Of a DNA stretch of 64,000 nucleotides, positions 1 to 10,856 are shown one piece after another (positions within the stretch are counted from its first letter, which is position 1; the number at the start of each line of letters is the position of its first letter). A program made the translations under genes and the position numbers. The notes beneath the pieces were generated by a model that was not told where the DNA came from, made no database searches, and saw only the letters and a program-made list of their open reading frames with translations. The DNA lies in NCBI RefSeq assembly GCF_014694375.1, contig NZ_JAAUWW010000004.1, forward strand, positions 1-64,000, read 5' to 3'. Origin of the DNA: Vibrio sp. S17_S38 (lineage in GTDB: Bacteria; Pseudomonadota; Gammaproteobacteria; Enterobacterales; Vibrionaceae).

Positions 1-219
1 TGGAATATTAGAAATTAGCAATAGCTGAGCAAATAAGTGGATCAATATTAAAACGGTGAATTTTTAAAAAAGTGGATCAGATTTCAACTGGTGTTGACAT
101 TTACATATAATTAACTTATGGTTTTATAGGTACACATTATATTATGATAACCAATTGTTTCTAGGTAAATAAAAACCAGCCCGAAAGCTGGTTTTATTCT
201 TTACAGTTTGATACTTAAC
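1..219. other. Left-edge non-coding region
   Basis: No convincing gene. It holds two copies of the 10-mer AAGTGGATCA at 35-44 and 70-79, in the same orientation and 35 bp apart, which could be a paired operator for a gene beyond the left edge. The pntB terminator lies at its right end. Confidence 0.5.
171..196 (-). terminator. Terminator of pntAB
   Basis: A perfect 9-bp stem, AAAACCAGC (172-180) and GCTGGTTTT (187-195), with a 6-nt loop. On the minus strand it runs into a T-rich stretch just past the pntB stop codon. Confidence 0.85.
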
Positions 220-1599
220 TTAAAGTGCTTTTGCTATCGCATCTACACTAGCTTTAGCATCACCAAAAAGCATTTGTGTATTTTCTTTAAAGAACAATGG
301 GTTTTGCACACCGGCATAGCCTGTACTCATCGAACGTTTAAATACAATCACATTTTTAGCATTCCAAACTTCCAATACAGGCATTCCCGCTATTGGACTA
401 TTTGGATCTTCAAGTGCCGCTGGATTCACCGTATCATTTGCTCCGATAACAAGAACCGTATCAGTTTCAGGGAAATCATCATTGATCTCGTCCATTTCTA
501 ATACAATGTCATATGGTACTTTGGCTTCAGCAAGCAATACATTCATATGTCCCGGTAAGCGTCCTGCGACAGGGTGAATCCCAAATCGAACTTCAACACC
601 TTGCGCACGAAGCTTTTCAGTAATTTCATGAACTGGATATTGAGCTTGAGCAACAGCCATACCATATCCTGGAGTGATAATAACTGATTTTGAATCTTTC
701 AACATTTCAGCTACATCTTCAGCGGTTGTTTCACGATACTCACCTTGCTCTTCATCATCTGCTGTTGTGGTCGTTGGAGCATTACCAAAACCACCCGCAA
801 TGACACTGATGAAAGAACGATTCATTGCTTTACACATGATGTATGACAGAATTGCACCCGAAGAGCCTACCAAGGCCCCCGTTACGATAAGCAGATCATT
901 AGCAAGCATGAAACCTGCGGCTGCGGCTGCCCAACCAGAGTATGAATTCAGCATCGATACAACCACTGGCATATCGGCGCCACCAATTGAAGATACTAAA
1001 TGGTAACCAAAGACTAAAGCAATTGCTGTCATCACAAGTAACGCAAACATACTGCCATTGCTATTCACAAAGTAGATCATTAATACAAATGAAGCCACAA
1101 TAGCCAGTAAGTTCCATTTATGCTTATGGGGGATATTTAGAGCTGACGATGAAACTAATCCGCGTAGTTTACAAAATGCAACAATAGAGCCACTGAAAGT
1201 AACTGCACCGATGAATACGCCTAAGAAAACTTCAACTAAGTGAATATTCAATAAAGCGCCAACTAAAACTCCATGGTCAAGAAAGCTGTTGTAACCAACA
1301 AGTACGGCAGCCATACCAACAAAGCTATGTAAAACCGCAACCAATTCAGGCATTTCGGTCATTTCAACTTTTTTAGCTAGATATATACCAATAGACCCAC
1401 CAATGATCATCGCTAAAACAATCCAAGTGATGCCAGAGGAATCAGGGCCAAAGATGGTCGCGATTAAAGCAATAGCCATACCCGCGATGCCGTAATAGTT
1501 ACCAAAACGAGCACTATCTTGCTTAGAAAGACCAGCAAGGCTCATGATGAAAAGAATAGCGGCAACAATGTATGCCGCTTGTACTAATCCTGCAGACAT
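220..1599 (-). CDS. pntB: NAD(P) transhydrogenase subunit beta
   Basis: Membrane subunit of the proton-translocating transhydrogenase, which uses the proton gradient to move hydride from NADH to NADP+ and so feeds NADPH to biosynthesis. The first ~270 residues are a series of hydrophobic helices. The C-terminal third is the NADP(H)-binding domain III, with [10 protein letters not shown] at about residue 311 followed by [18 protein letters not shown] and GANDTVNP, all typical of PntB. The length of 459 aa is normal for the family. It starts 9 bp after pntA stops, so the two are one operon, and a clean terminator follows. Nothing appears broken. Confidence 0.97.
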   Translation of the reverse strand: MSAGLVQAAYIVAAILFIMSLAGLSKQDSARFGNYYGIAGMAIALIATIFGPDSSGITWIVLAMIIGGSIGIYLAKKVEMTEMPELVAVLHSFVGMAAVLVGYNSFLDHGVLVGALLNIHLVEVFLGVFIGAVTFSGSIVAFCKLRGLVSSSALNIPHKHKWNLLAIVASFVLMIYFVNSNGSMFALLVMTAIALVFGYHLVSSIGGADMPVVVSMLNSYSGWAAAAAGFMLANDLLIVTGALVGSSGAILSYIMCKAMNRSFISVIAGGFGNAPTTTTADDEEQGEYRETTAEDVAEMLKDSKSVIITPGYGMAVAQAQYPVHEITEKLRAQGVEVRFGIHPVAGRLPGHMNVLLAEAKVPYDIVLEMDEINDDFPETDTVLVIGANDTVNPAALEDPNSPIAGMPVLEVWNAKNVIVFKRSMSTGYAGVQNPLFFKENTQMLFGDAKASVDAIAKAL

Positions 1600-1608
1600 A
1601 TATTACCC

Positions 1609-3162
1609 TTATTTTTTACGAAACATTTCAAGCATACGTTTGGTTACCGTGAAGCCACCAAATATATTTATGCTTGCGATTAAAATTGCGATAAAAGACA
1701 AAATAGAAACAATGCCATTTCCTTGACCAACTTGGAGTAACGCCCCCACTACAATAATACCTGAGATTGCATTCGTCACAGACATTAAAGGTGTATGCAA
1801 AGAATGGGATACATTCCAAACAACGTAATATCCAACAACACACGCTAAGACAAAAACAGTAAAGTGTGACAAAAATTCAGCAGGCGCAACACTTGCAATC
1901 CAAGCGAAGACGCCAGCTGCGATTACCATGCTTGCTACTTTTTTCGTCGGAGAAATTGGTGTCGCTTCTTTTTTAACTGGTGCAGCTTTTACTTTTGCCG
2001 TAGCTTGTGGCTGAGCTGAAACTTGGATTGGCGGAGCTGGCCAAGTCACCTCACCTTCTTTAACTACGGTGACACCGCGTAAAACCACATCGTCGAAATC
2101 GATATTAATATTGCCATCTTTTTCTTTGCAAAGCAGTTTTAGAAGATTAACTAGGTTCGTACCATAAAGTTGTGAAGACTGCGTTGGAAGGCGGCCGACC
2201 ATGTCTGTATAACCAATAATGGTAACACCATTTGGTGTTTTGATAACTTTATCGGCTTCAGTATAAGCGCAGTTACCGCCATTCGCGGCCGCAAGGTCAA
2301 CGATAACGCTACCCGCTTTCATGCTATCAACCATTTCTTTGGTGATAAGTTTTGGTGCAGGGCGACCAGGAATTAAAGCTGTTGTAATAATGATATCAAC
2401 ATCTTTTGCTTGGGCTGCATAAAGTTCTTCTGCTTTTTTATTAAAAGCTTCAGACATTTCTTTTGCATACCCATCACCAGAACCAGACTCCTCTTTGAAG
2501 TCGACTTCTAAGAAGTCAGCACCCATCGATTTAACTTGCTCTTTTACTTCAGGGCGAACATCAAATGCACGAACAATTGCACCTAAACTGCCTGCTGCAC
2601 CAATAGCGGCAAGACCGGCAACACCCGCTCCAGCGACGAGAACTTTAGCAGGTGGAACTTTACCTGCTGCGGTAATTTGTCCAGTAAAGAAACGACCAAA
2701 TTGATGAGCGGCTTCCACAACTGCACGGTAGCCAGCAATATTTGCCATTGAGCTCAATGCATCTAATGCTTGTGCACGAGAAATACGAGGAACAGAGTCC
2801 ATCGCCATCACGTTAATATTTTTAGTCGCAAGTTTTGTTAATAATGCTTCATTTTGCGCAGGCCAAATAAAGCTTATTAAACTAGCACCATCTTGAATAA
2901 GTTCAAACTCATCCACACCAGTTGTAGCATTCAATTGAGGTGCATTTACTTTAAGCATAATTTCAGAAGTCCACACATCTTGTGTAGAAACGATCGTAGC
3001 TCCAGCTGCCTCAAATGACGTATCATCAAAATTTGCGAGTTCACCAGCACCAGATTCAACTGATACGGTAAATCCCAGCTTTAATAGTTGCTCTACCGTT
3101 TTCGGCGTTGCAGCGACTCGCGTTTCACCCGCGAGTATTTCTCTAGGTACACCAATCTGCAT
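1609..3162 (-). CDS. pntA: NAD(P) transhydrogenase subunit alpha
   Basis: Partner of PntB, carrying the NAD(H)-binding domain I. The N-terminus [17 protein letters not shown] is the alanine-dehydrogenase/PNT signature. The dinucleotide-binding loop [18 protein letters not shown] lies near residues 175-192. An Ala/Lys/Pro-rich linker around residues 385-405 leads into a C-terminal segment with about four membrane helices, the fused enterobacterial-type alpha subunit. At 517 aa it matches the usual length. The ATG at 3162 has AAGGAA about 7 nt upstream. It is the first gene of pntAB. The 265 bp upstream contain no gene and should hold the promoter. Confidence 0.97.
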   Translation of the reverse strand: MQIGVPREILAGETRVAATPKTVEQLLKLGFTVSVESGAGELANFDDTSFEAAGATIVSTQDVWTSEIMLKVNAPQLNATTGVDEFELIQDGASLISFIWPAQNEALLTKLATKNINVMAMDSVPRISRAQALDALSSMANIAGYRAVVEAAHQFGRFFTGQITAAGKVPPAKVLVAGAGVAGLAAIGAAGSLGAIVRAFDVRPEVKEQVKSMGADFLEVDFKEESGSGDGYAKEMSEAFNKKAEELYAAQAKDVDIIITTALIPGRPAPKLITKEMVDSMKAGSVIVDLAAANGGNCAYTEADKVIKTPNGVTIIGYTDMVGRLPTQSSQLYGTNLVNLLKLLCKEKDGNINIDFDDVVLRGVTVVKEGEVTWPAPPIQVSAQPQATAKVKAAPVKKEATPISPTKKVASMVIAAGVFAWIASVAPAEFLSHFTVFVLACVVGYYVVWNVSHSLHTPLMSVTNAISGIIVVGALLQVGQGNGIVSILSFIAILIASINIFGGFTVTKRMLEMFRKK

Positions 3163-3427
3163 AGTAATTCCTTGGACATTGGCAATAAAATTAGTGGTTA
3201 TCTAACTCATGTAATTACGAACATAAGATAATAATCGTAAACATCATGTAATAAAAAAACAAAATTTCATGACTTATACAGCTAAGTTATATGGATTCTC
3301 ACCTTTATTAAGTAAAAAAACAACAAGATAGAAAAGAAAACAGGTCATACCTGAAATGTATAAATATCATGTTGAGTGTAAATCATGCACTTCCTACTCA
3401 ACATTTAATCATTAACAACATTTCAGA

Positions 3428-3703
3428 TTAAAAAACCGTCGAGCCAGATTGGTCAATAAATAATTTTGCTTTCTTAAGCATCAATTGATTTGCATCATTT
3501 TGAGAGCCTAAAACATCCGAGCGTATGAAGCGATGTGTTTTTATTTCACCCTCAACCTCTTTCGTGATGCGACCAGCAACTCGATATTGTGAACCTTCAG
3601 AAACTGAATCTGCATAAATTAAGAAGCCATTATATTCAACAGCTTCAACCAATGCCTTTTCAACTTTTTTCGTACGGGTAAATAATTTAGAAAATAATCC
3701 CAA
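3428..3703 (-). CDS. HlyU-family small protein
   Basis: A 91-residue protein with an N-terminal GLFSKLF segment, then EYNGFLIYADSVSEGSQYRV, AGRI and THRFIRSDVLGS. This pattern is typical of the small HlyU family (PF10115 as I recall it), whose name is borrowed from a different Vibrio regulator of the ArsR type. The biochemical role is not established and I see no helix-turn-helix. The likely start is a TTG codon at 3703, preceded by AAGGAG with 6-7 nt spacing; no in-frame ATG lies near the N-terminus. It stands alone, with about 265 bp before pntA and 196 bp before the next gene. The family call is from memory of the pattern. Confidence 0.75.
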   Translation of the reverse strand: MGLFSKLFTRTKKVEKALVEAVEYNGFLIYADSVSEGSQYRVAGRITKEVEGEIKTHRFIRSDVLGSQNDANQLMLKKAKLFIDQSGSTVF

Positions 3704-3899
3704 TGGAATCTCCTTATTGTGATCGTGATGTTCGACTCTATAAATGCTGGGTTGAGTGTAGGCTAATACAGGATAAATATTTTAAAAAGACGATTTTCTC
3801 AATTGCATTGATAGGTATTACTGACTAAATTGTTTGCATTCATGATCGCCGCTTGATAGATGAAACCTATAATCTATTATTAAAAATACAATATCGAAT

Positions 3900-4883
3900 T
3901 TAATCTTGATTAAAAAACAACACCAGACTTCCACCTTTAAGTGCACTTCCGTAATTAATATTAATCCCAATACCAACATTATCAACCCAATCACGCAGAA
4001 TCGGTGGGGTCAGTAGCCACCCAAGAGAAAACTCATAATAGTGATTCGTACCCAGAGACGAGACAGGATCACCACCTAAATCGACACGCTTAAAACTGGT
4101 ATACATTGATGGTATATAGCCAGCCCAATTTGTCATATTATAATTGGCTTTAATGCCATTCATTAAATACCAACCACTTGGATTGCCTGAATCATAGCGG
4201 CGTTCTTTGTCCCAAGACTTACCGTAAAAATAATTCAAATCACTGGTGTAACGCCAATATCCCCATTTACGTTGAAATTTATAATCAAAAGCAATATGCG
4301 GTTCAGCGATATAAGCACGACTAGATGTATTGTACGCAGCCCCATCTAGAGTCGGCTGCATATTTTGACTTTCGCTGCTATTGTAAGAATGCGTATTTTC
4401 GTAATACATGAAATGACTACCGAGCCCATATAACACGCGCCAGTTATCGGTAATGTTAAAAATCAAATCATATCCAGCATAGCCACTGTATACTTTATTA
4501 ACATCTAAATCTGCAGGGATATCTGGCCTGTCATCTAAGCGAGTTTCATTTTCAAAATAGACGTAAGAAGCACGAACGGAAAATTTATGATGAAAGCGCT
4601 CTGTTGCCCCATCAAGCTCCCAACTATAAGGAAAAGTTGTGACGGCTACTCGGCTGCGTAAATCCAGAGATTGATCATCTCCAAGATTATCATTCTGAAA
4701 GGGGGTAATGGCATTAGGATTGAAATCTTGCACGCCAAACGTAATAACATCACTATTTGTTAAAATAACCGCGGTAGAAAAAGTCTGCTCAGCTCGAGAA
4801 TGTACAGGTATCTCAGCTCGAGCAAAGGTTATAAATGTCAAATTAAAAACGATAACGGCAAATATTGTCGTTAATTGTGTCAT
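3900..4883 (-). CDS. Outer-membrane beta-barrel protein
   Basis: A 327-residue exported protein. The N-terminus (about residues 1-23) is a signal peptide ending ARA before EIPVHS. The rest is rich in alternating aromatic and polar residues (YVYFENETRL, WRVLYGLGSHFMYYEN, WGYWRYTSDLNYFYGKSW), as in transmembrane beta-strands. It resembles the solitary autotransporter-like barrel proteins annotated in vibrios, but has no passenger domain, and it ends in FFNQD rather than a terminal aromatic. Function unknown. It is divergent from selO across 189 bp, so the two promoters share that gap. Confidence 0.7.
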   Translation of the reverse strand: MTQLTTIFAVIVFNLTFITFARAEIPVHSRAEQTFSTAVILTNSDVITFGVQDFNPNAITPFQNDNLGDDQSLDLRSRVAVTTFPYSWELDGATERFHHKFSVRASYVYFENETRLDDRPDIPADLDVNKVYSGYAGYDLIFNITDNWRVLYGLGSHFMYYENTHSYNSSESQNMQPTLDGAAYNTSSRAYIAEPHIAFDYKFQRKWGYWRYTSDLNYFYGKSWDKERRYDSGNPSGWYLMNGIKANYNMTNWAGYIPSMYTSFKRVDLGGDPVSSLGTNHYYEFSLGWLLTPPILRDWVDNVGIGININYGSALKGGSLVLFFNQD

Positions 4884-5072
4884 TTATGAACCCCAAATAC
4901 TTTTAACATACGATATGAGAATTCTTAGCGTAAGTTATATAGACGAAACTAGTAATTTTTAATTGACGAAAATTGTACTAAAAGAACGCCTAGACACAAA
5001 GCCCTTATTTTACTCTGTGTTTATCCCAGTAGAGCTATGATAATTTGGTGTCTTATTCAGTGAGGTTTACTT

Positions 5073-6524
5073 ATGTCGGCTTGGTCTTCAGTTTCGTTAC
5101 AATATCGTTTCCATCAACTTACAAACGGATTTTATCAATCAGTTAATCCAACGCCTCTTCACTCACCTGAATGGGTCGACTGGAACAGTAATTTAGCGGA
5201 ATTATTGCGATTACCTAAAAAACCAACGCCACAATTACTCAATGATTTTTCAGGTCAAAGCTTACCAGATGAATTTCGTCCTATCGCCATGAAATATGCC
5301 GGGCATCAATTTGGTCAGTATAATCCGGATTTGGGTGATGGACGTGGGTTGTTAGTAGCAGAAATAAAAGCCAAAGATAATCTTACTTATGATATTCATA
5401 TTAAAGGTGCTGGTTTAACGCCCTTTTCTCGCCAAGGTGATGGACGAGCGGTATTACGCTCCAGCATTCGGGAGTATTTGTGTTCAGAAGCTTTGCATCA
5501 TTTAGGTATACCAACAAGTCGAGCTTTAGGGCTAATTAATAGCCGAACTCCTGTTTACCGTGAAAAAACTGAAACAGGTGCAATTTGTATCCGAGTAGCA
5601 GAAAGTCATATTCGATTCGGTCATTTTGAACATTTTTTTTATACCGGTCAGCATGATCAATTAAAACAATTACTCGATTTTTGTATTAACCACTATTTCG
5701 TAGCCAGTCAACAAGCTGAAAAGCCTTACTTATCCATGTTCGAACAGGTAGTAATATCTACCGCTCAACTTATTGCAAAATGGAACGCTTTTGGTTTTGC
5801 TCATGGAGTACTCAATACCGATAATATGTCCATACTTGGGCAAACCTTCGATTTTGGGCCGTTTGGATTTTTGGATGCTTATCAGCCGAATTACATTTGT
5901 AACCATTCTGATTATCAAGGCCGTTATGCATTTTCGAACCAACCCAATATTGGTTTATGGAACCTAACTGCTTTAGCTCATGCCCTATCACCATTCATTG
6001 AGCGTAGCGATCTAGATAGTGCATTAGAAAAATACGAACCGGAGCTCAATCACGAATACAGCCGACTAATGCGCAACAAAACCGGACTGAATACTAAACA
6101 ACCTGAAGATGGTGAACTGTTTAATCAATTATTCACTTTAATGGCAGAAAACAAAACTGACTACACTCGATTTTTCCGTCAGCTTTCCATGCTCGATCAA
6201 GATAATGAGCAAACCGTTCTTGATTTGTTTATTGACCGTTTCAAAGCCAAACAATGGTTAGATCGCTATTTAAAACGTGTAGAACAAGAATCCGAATCCA
6301 TACAACAACGTTGTCAAGCAATGCGTTCATTCAACCCAAAATACATTTTACGTAATCATCTTGCCCAAATTGCAATAGATAGAGCAGAGGAAGGTGATTA
6401 CAGCGAAGTGAAAATATTAATGGAATTACTTAAAAAACCGTACGAAGAACAACCAAAGTTTGATCATTACGCCAATTTGCCGCCTTCTTGGGCACAAGAG
6501 CTTGAGATTAGTTGCTCTTCTTAA
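5073..6524 (+). CDS. selO: Protein adenylyltransferase SelO (YdiU family)
   Basis: SelO pseudokinases transfer AMP from ATP to Ser/Thr/Tyr of target proteins and take part in the redox stress response. Visible motifs are [19 protein letters not shown], then [20 protein letters not shown] (about residues 110-130), and the catalytic block [13 protein letters not shown] near residues 245-257 followed by [10 protein letters not shown]. The protein ends in SCSS, the conserved C-terminal Cys motif of bacterial SelO, with Cys and not selenocysteine. The length of 483 aa is normal. The start ATG has GAGG about 7 nt upstream. It appears to be a single-gene unit. Confidence 0.95.
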   Translation: MSAWSSVSLQYRFHQLTNGFYQSVNPTPLHSPEWVDWNSNLAELLRLPKKPTPQLLNDFSGQSLPDEFRPIAMKYAGHQFGQYNPDLGDGRGLLVAEIKAKDNLTYDIHIKGAGLTPFSRQGDGRAVLRSSIREYLCSEALHHLGIPTSRALGLINSRTPVYREKTETGAICIRVAESHIRFGHFEHFFYTGQHDQLKQLLDFCINHYFVASQQAEKPYLSMFEQVVISTAQLIAKWNAFGFAHGVLNTDNMSILGQTFDFGPFGFLDAYQPNYICNHSDYQGRYAFSNQPNIGLWNLTALAHALSPFIERSDLDSALEKYEPELNHEYSRLMRNKTGLNTKQPEDGELFNQLFTLMAENKTDYTRFFRQLSMLDQDNEQTVLDLFIDRFKAKQWLDRYLKRVEQESESIQQRCQAMRSFNPKYILRNHLAQIAIDRAEEGDYSEVKILMELLKKPYEEQPKFDHYANLPPSWAQELEISCSS

Positions 6525-6618
6525 CATGCTTATACATAATGTCATATGCCCAAAGCGGTATGGATAAGACGAATATAAGCGCATGAAATCATGTGTAGGA
6601 TTAATTGAGGTTTCCTTT

Positions 6619-7071
6619 ATGTCAGAACAACAAGACCAAGTGATCGAAGAGTCAGTAGAAGATAATGTAGATCTAAGTACTTACTCGCCAGAATTACGTC
6701 ATTTAATCGAATTCGAAGAAGTACCAGAACAAGCTATTCCAATGGTAACGTCTATTCATGATGTTTCAGAAGAAGCAGTACGCGATGTATGGGATGAACT
6801 TCCAGCTAGCGCACAAAATATTCTCGACAATTTTGAGCAATTTCATGCATTGATTTCTGTGGGGCAAACGTTCTCAGCTATCGATTTAATGCAAGAGTTT
6901 GAAACCATGAAACTCCCTACTGATATGGACGATGCGGGAAAAGAAGAATACCGCGCGTCATTATTGGATAAAGTCTTACAGAACTGCGTTAAAGATATGA
7001 TCAAGCAACTTAAAAAAGCCCGTCGTGATCCTATTTTGAAAAAAGATTTCACAGAGATTTTTAAGAAGTAA
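6619..7071 (+). CDS. Conserved acidic protein of unknown function
   Basis: A cytoplasmic, acidic protein of 150 aa with no signal peptide or membrane segment. The best start is the ATG at 6619 (MSEQQDQVIEESVEDN) because TTGAGG lies 8 nt upstream; an earlier in-frame ATG at 6583 would add 12 residues and has no clear ribosome binding site. The sequence looks helical and ends in a basic segment (KQLKKARRDPILKKDF). It resembles a small family of unknown function seen in vibrios (possibly DUF3069), but that is recall, not proof. A strong terminator follows. Confidence 0.7.
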   Translation: MSEQQDQVIEESVEDNVDLSTYSPELRHLIEFEEVPEQAIPMVTSIHDVSEEAVRDVWDELPASAQNILDNFEQFHALISVGQTFSAIDLMQEFETMKLPTDMDDAGKEEYRASLLDKVLQNCVKDMIKQLKKARRDPILKKDFTEIFKK

Positions 7072-7090
7072 TTCTTATTTGAAACTTACA

Positions 7091-7126
7091 AAAACGCCGA
7101 TAGCTATCAAATTATCGGCGTTTTTT
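7091..7126 (+). terminator. Bidirectional terminator
   Basis: A perfect 10-bp stem, AACGCCGATA (7093-7102) and TATCGGCGTT (7113-7122), with a T-tract on the plus side and an A-tract before it. It can serve both the acidic protein gene and the convergent moaB. Confidence 0.9.
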
Positions 7127-7148
7127 ATGCTTGTCTTTTGAAGGTTAA

Positions 7149-7682
7149 CTACTTAGCTTTGGGACGAAATGGTTTAATCACGCTTTCATCGCACTCTAAA
7201 AATGGTCCTTCCATCAAATCGATACAATAAGGAATCGCTGGGAAAACAGCATCTAGACATTCACGAATTGATTTTGGCTTGCCCGGTAAATTCACTAATA
7301 AACTACTGCCGCGGAGACCTGCAGTTTGACGAGACAAAATGGCTGTTGGTACAAACTTTAATGACTCTGCACGCATCAACTCACCAAAACCAGGCATCAT
7401 ACGATCGCATACTGCTTCCGTCGCTTCTGGAGTTACATCTCGCTTTGCAGGACCCGTTCCTCCGGTGGTCACCACAAGACAACAACCTTCTTCATCGACC
7501 ATTTTAATTAACAAAGCTTCTATCTGATCTTGTTCATCGGGAATAATTTGATAAACCGGTTCCCATTCTGAAGTCAGATAATCATTTAACGTATCAATAA
7601 TCGCTAGGCCGGATAGGTCTTCATACACACCTTGGCTCGCGCGATCGCTTACCGTTACAATTCCTATTCTTGCTTTGCTCAT
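7149..7682 (-). CDS. moaB: Molybdenum cofactor biosynthesis protein MoaB
   Basis: MoaB/MogA-family protein of the molybdopterin pathway, which adenylylates molybdopterin before molybdenum insertion in organisms where MoaB is active. The fold signatures are VTVSDRASQGVYEDLSG at the N-terminus, VTTGGTGPAKRDVTPEATEAV (about residues 70-90) and LPGKPKSIRECLD near residue 130. At 177 aa it has the MoaB length. AGGAG lies 7 nt before the ATG at 7682. It stands apart from other moa genes, but the same window has modABC and the molybdoenzyme NarG, which fit a need for the cofactor. Confidence 0.92.
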   Translation of the reverse strand: MSKARIGIVTVSDRASQGVYEDLSGLAIIDTLNDYLTSEWEPVYQIIPDEQDQIEALLIKMVDEEGCCLVVTTGGTGPAKRDVTPEATEAVCDRMMPGFGELMRAESLKFVPTAILSRQTAGLRGSSLLVNLPGKPKSIRECLDAVFPAIPYCIDLMEGPFLECDESVIKPFRPKAK

Positions 7683-7803
7683 TTTAACTCCTAGATCATT
7701 ACTTAAACCTAAACCTGTAAAGGTTATTATTGTGAAGTAAGATACCCTTTCGAGCTGAAAATGAACATAGCCATAACTAATTATCCTCGTGAAAGCGCCA
7801 TAC

Positions 7804-9573
7804 TTAAAACTGATTGCTTATCCAAACAGTTTGGTAAGGTTGTAATTCAATATTACTCACACTCGTTTCAACAAGTGCCCCACCGATCAAATCTTTCCAA
7901 GTATCCGTTTGGATCAGATTCATATCAGCAAGATTAATGATTTGAGTCTCAAGGCTAATATTACTGACACAAAACACACTTTGCCGTCTATCCATGCTTT
8001 GTCGCCAATAGCCAAATAGAGCTTCACCAAGGTGCAAGGTAAATTGAGTTGCATTGGGATCAAACGCCACTTGTTTAGTACGGATACCAATTAAGGACAA
8101 CATTTTATTCAACACTTGATGATGCTGAGTATGCTCTTGTTCTAAGGCTTCAACTAATGCGGAATATGACCACCGATGTCGATTAATTGATCGGTTTTGA
8201 TTCGTATTTTCGACCTTTTCATAATCATTACTAGTCGCAAGTAAGCTATGGATATAGATACCAGGTATGCCTTCCATACCAAGCATGATCGCATGAGCAC
8301 AAATAAAACGATCTACTCCATATTTATCTGGACCTTGATCCGTACCTTGCAAGGCATCAAATAACGCAATATTGATTTCATAAGGCTTTTGTTCACCGTT
8401 ATCACTGCTTCTCCATGACACTCTGCCACCAAATAACTGCATGGTATTTACTAAATTACCTATCTCTTTATTATTCAGTAATCCTTCGGCAGGACGCAGG
8501 CCAATTCCATCATGTGAGGCAATAAAATTAAAATACGTTGTATCTTGTTGCGCAGGTGGCATTCCCATCATCCAACGTTTTAAATGCTCACAACTTCCTG
8601 TAATTAAAGTATTTATTAATAATGGCGGCAACGAAAAATTATAAATGGCATGGGCTTCATTTCCATTGCCAAAGTACGTTAAGTTTTCATGATTAGGAAT
8701 ATTGGTTTCAGTAATGATGATGGCATCTGATCGCGCCTGTTCAATTAAGGTTCGTAATAAGCGTATGACCTCATGAGTTTGCTCAAGATTGATACAACTT
8801 GTCCCTACTTGCTTCCAAAGAAATGCTACGGCATCTAATCGGAAAGTTTTGATGCCATGATCGAGGTATTGACGAATAATTTCGACAAAAGCCTTTAAAA
8901 CATTTGGATTACGAAAATCAAAATCAACTTGGTCATGACTGAACGTGCACCATACATATTTGGTACCTTGTGGTGTCACAACTTCTTTGAGTAAATCCGA
9001 TGTTCTTGGTCTGACAACTTGAGAAGTATCTTGGCCTGGTAATGCGGTATAAAAATAATCACTTCCAACCCCTTCCGCTTTAGTGAAATTATCAAACCAT
9101 GCGCTTCGAGCCGAGCAGTGATTAATCACTAAATCTGACATCAAATCAAATTCTGAAGCAATCGCTTCAATATCTTGCCAACTGCCTAATGATTCATTAA
9201 CACTAGAATAATCAATCACAGAAAAACCATCATCGGAGCTATATGGGAAAAATGGCAAGATATGTACGCTGTTAATATAAGGCTTACAATATTGATGCAT
9301 AAAACGATGTAAGGTTTGCAAAGGGACTTCATTGTCATCTTGAACGCTGTCGCCATAAGTGATCATAATAAGATCTTTCTGGCTCCATAATGGCAAATTA
9401 CTATAGGCGCTCGGTCCAAGTTGGCAATTTGGGTCAATTCGCATAATGCTCAATAAATCATTCGCCATTTGTGACCTGCTAATTTGCAAATCAATGTCGT
9501 TATAAATAACATCAATGTGATGACATAATTTATCAATTAAAGAGGTATCTGAGATGATTAAGTCTTCTTTCAT
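7804..9573 (-). CDS. GH13 sugar phosphorylase, probably glucosylglycerate phosphorylase
   Basis: A sucrose-phosphorylase-type glycoside hydrolase family 13 enzyme (589 aa). Visible motifs: [19 protein letters not shown] (about residues 95-115), the nucleophile strand [13 protein letters not shown] near 243-255, the acid/base strand [12 protein letters not shown] near 290, and [14 protein letters not shown] near 350. Members of this subfamily phosphorolyse sucrose, sucrose-6-phosphate or glucosylglycerate (E. coli YcjM). Because its start codon overlaps the stop of a glucosyl-3-phosphoglycerate synthase-like gene (ATGA), the likely reaction is glucosylglycerate + phosphate to glucose-1-phosphate + glycerate. 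The substrate is inferred from context; the enzyme class is clear. Confidence 0.85.
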   Translation of the reverse strand: MKEDLIISDTSLIDKLCHHIDVIYNDIDLQISRSQMANDLLSIMRIDPNCQLGPSAYSNLPLWSQKDLIMITYGDSVQDDNEVPLQTLHRFMHQYCKPYINSVHILPFFPYSSDDGFSVIDYSSVNESLGSWQDIEAIASEFDLMSDLVINHCSARSAWFDNFTKAEGVGSDYFYTALPGQDTSQVVRPRTSDLLKEVVTPQGTKYVWCTFSHDQVDFDFRNPNVLKAFVEIIRQYLDHGIKTFRLDAVAFLWKQVGTSCINLEQTHEVIRLLRTLIEQARSDAIIITETNIPNHENLTYFGNGNEAHAIYNFSLPPLLINTLITGSCEHLKRWMMGMPPAQQDTTYFNFIASHDGIGLRPAEGLLNNKEIGNLVNTMQLFGGRVSWRSSDNGEQKPYEINIALFDALQGTDQGPDKYGVDRFICAHAIMLGMEGIPGIYIHSLLATSNDYEKVENTNQNRSINRHRWSYSALVEALEQEHTQHHQVLNKMLSLIGIRTKQVAFDPNATQFTLHLGEALFGYWRQSMDRRQSVFCVSNISLETQIINLADMNLIQTDTWKDLIGGALVETSVSNIELQPYQTVWISNQF

Positions 9574-10799
9574 AAAATCCCCCCAAACTCTTCATTATCA
9601 AGTTCCACTGCCTCTTTTAGACGATCCATCACATCTGGCATTGCACTGATCACACGATTCCAGCTTGGAATAAAAGGCGTTTCCATCGGTTTTTCGAGAA
9701 AGCTTTGTCCTGCAGTCATAATATTTTGCGCAAACATTTCTACTGCTTTTTCTTCATTATGAACATCAAGCTCCAAACCATTCATCAGTGCATCATTGTG
9801 GTAGGCTTCAACAAAATCCAAAGCTATTCGATAATATGTTGCCTTTAAAGAGCGGAACATTTCAGAGTTAAACGTCTCACCTTGAGTTGCCAACTTACGA
9901 AACAAAGACTTAGTGATATCAATCGACATTTTAGATAACCCAGCATTAACATCATTAAGGGATAATTCCTGATGCTTATGATCATAGGTTTTAGCAATAT
10001 CAACTTGGCATAAACGATTACTGGCATAATTTCGATGCATTTCAGACAAGACACCAATCTCTAAACCCCAATCGCTTGGGATTCGAATATCATTGAGAAC
10101 GTCTCTTCGAAAAGAAAACTCGCCCGCTAATGAATATTTAAAACTGTCCATGTAATCTAAATAACTCGTTTGATTTGTGACTTTTTTTAATGCTTTTAGC
10201 AACGGAGTTACTAGTAAACGAGAAACTCGACCATTCATTTTTCCATTAGCAACACGGGCGTAATACCCTTTGCAAAATTCATAATTAAACCGTGGGTTTG
10301 CCACAGGATAGATAAGTCGTGCTAATAAATCCCGCCCATAAGTGACAATGTCACAATCGTGCAAGGCTACAGATTCGGCTTGTCCGGTCGCAAGTACATA
10401 TCCCATGCAATACCAGACATTACGCCCTTTCCCTAACTCTTTTGGTGCCAACCCTAGTGCTGCTAATTCTTTATCTAATGCTTGTAAACGAGGTCCATCG
10501 TTCCAAAGTACACGATAGTGCTGAGGTAATTTCCTAAAAAAAGTTAACGCATGATTATATTGGCTCAAATTTGCTCGATCTAAACCAATCACAATTTGAG
10601 AAAGATAAGGGACTTCAGACAAGTGCTCGACAATTTTAGGTAGTGCATCGCCCTCTAACTCTGAAAATAAAGATGGTAAAATCAATGCCATCGGACGTTT
10701 TTTGGAAAATTGAACTAATTCTGCTTCAAGCTCCTCTATCGGTCTGTCCGCCAAATTGTGTAATGTTGTGACAATTCCATTTTGATAAAAATCCGCCAT
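9570..10799 (-). CDS. gpgS: Glycosyltransferase, probable glucosyl-3-phosphoglycerate synthase
   Basis: A cytoplasmic GT-A-fold glycosyltransferase of 409 aa. It should join glucose from an NDP-sugar to 3-phosphoglycerate. Key stretches are [18 protein letters not shown] (about residues 36-53), [17 protein letters not shown] (about 122-138) and the metal-binding DxD within [11 protein letters not shown] near residue 150. The start is secure: GCAGGAGGCAAC directly precedes the ATG. It sits between a phosphoglycosylglycerate phosphatase-like gene (57 bp upstream) and the GH13 phosphorylase (4-bp overlap downstream). Those neighbours, more than the sequence alone, support glucosylglycerate rather than another product. 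Confidence 0.78.
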   Translation of the reverse strand: MADFYQNGIVTTLHNLADRPIEELEAELVQFSKKRPMALILPSLFSELEGDALPKIVEHLSEVPYLSQIVIGLDRANLSQYNHALTFFRKLPQHYRVLWNDGPRLQALDKELAALGLAPKELGKGRNVWYCMGYVLATGQAESVALHDCDIVTYGRDLLARLIYPVANPRFNYEFCKGYYARVANGKMNGRVSRLLVTPLLKALKKVTNQTSYLDYMDSFKYSLAGEFSFRRDVLNDIRIPSDWGLEIGVLSEMHRNYASNRLCQVDIAKTYDHKHQELSLNDVNAGLSKMSIDITKSLFRKLATQGETFNSEMFRSLKATYYRIALDFVEAYHNDALMNGLELDVHNEEKAVEMFAQNIMTAGQSFLEKPMETPFIPSWNRVISAMPDVMDRLKEAVELDNEEFGGIL

Positions 10800-10856
10800 G
10801 TTGCCTCCTGCATTAGACGCTAAATTTAAAATAATATTTTCGATTTACCGTAATCA

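Noticed and set aside
674-1006. 110-codon plus-strand frame inside pntB
   Set aside because: Antisense shadow of the NADP-binding and membrane part of PntB, whose own frame is clearly conserved.
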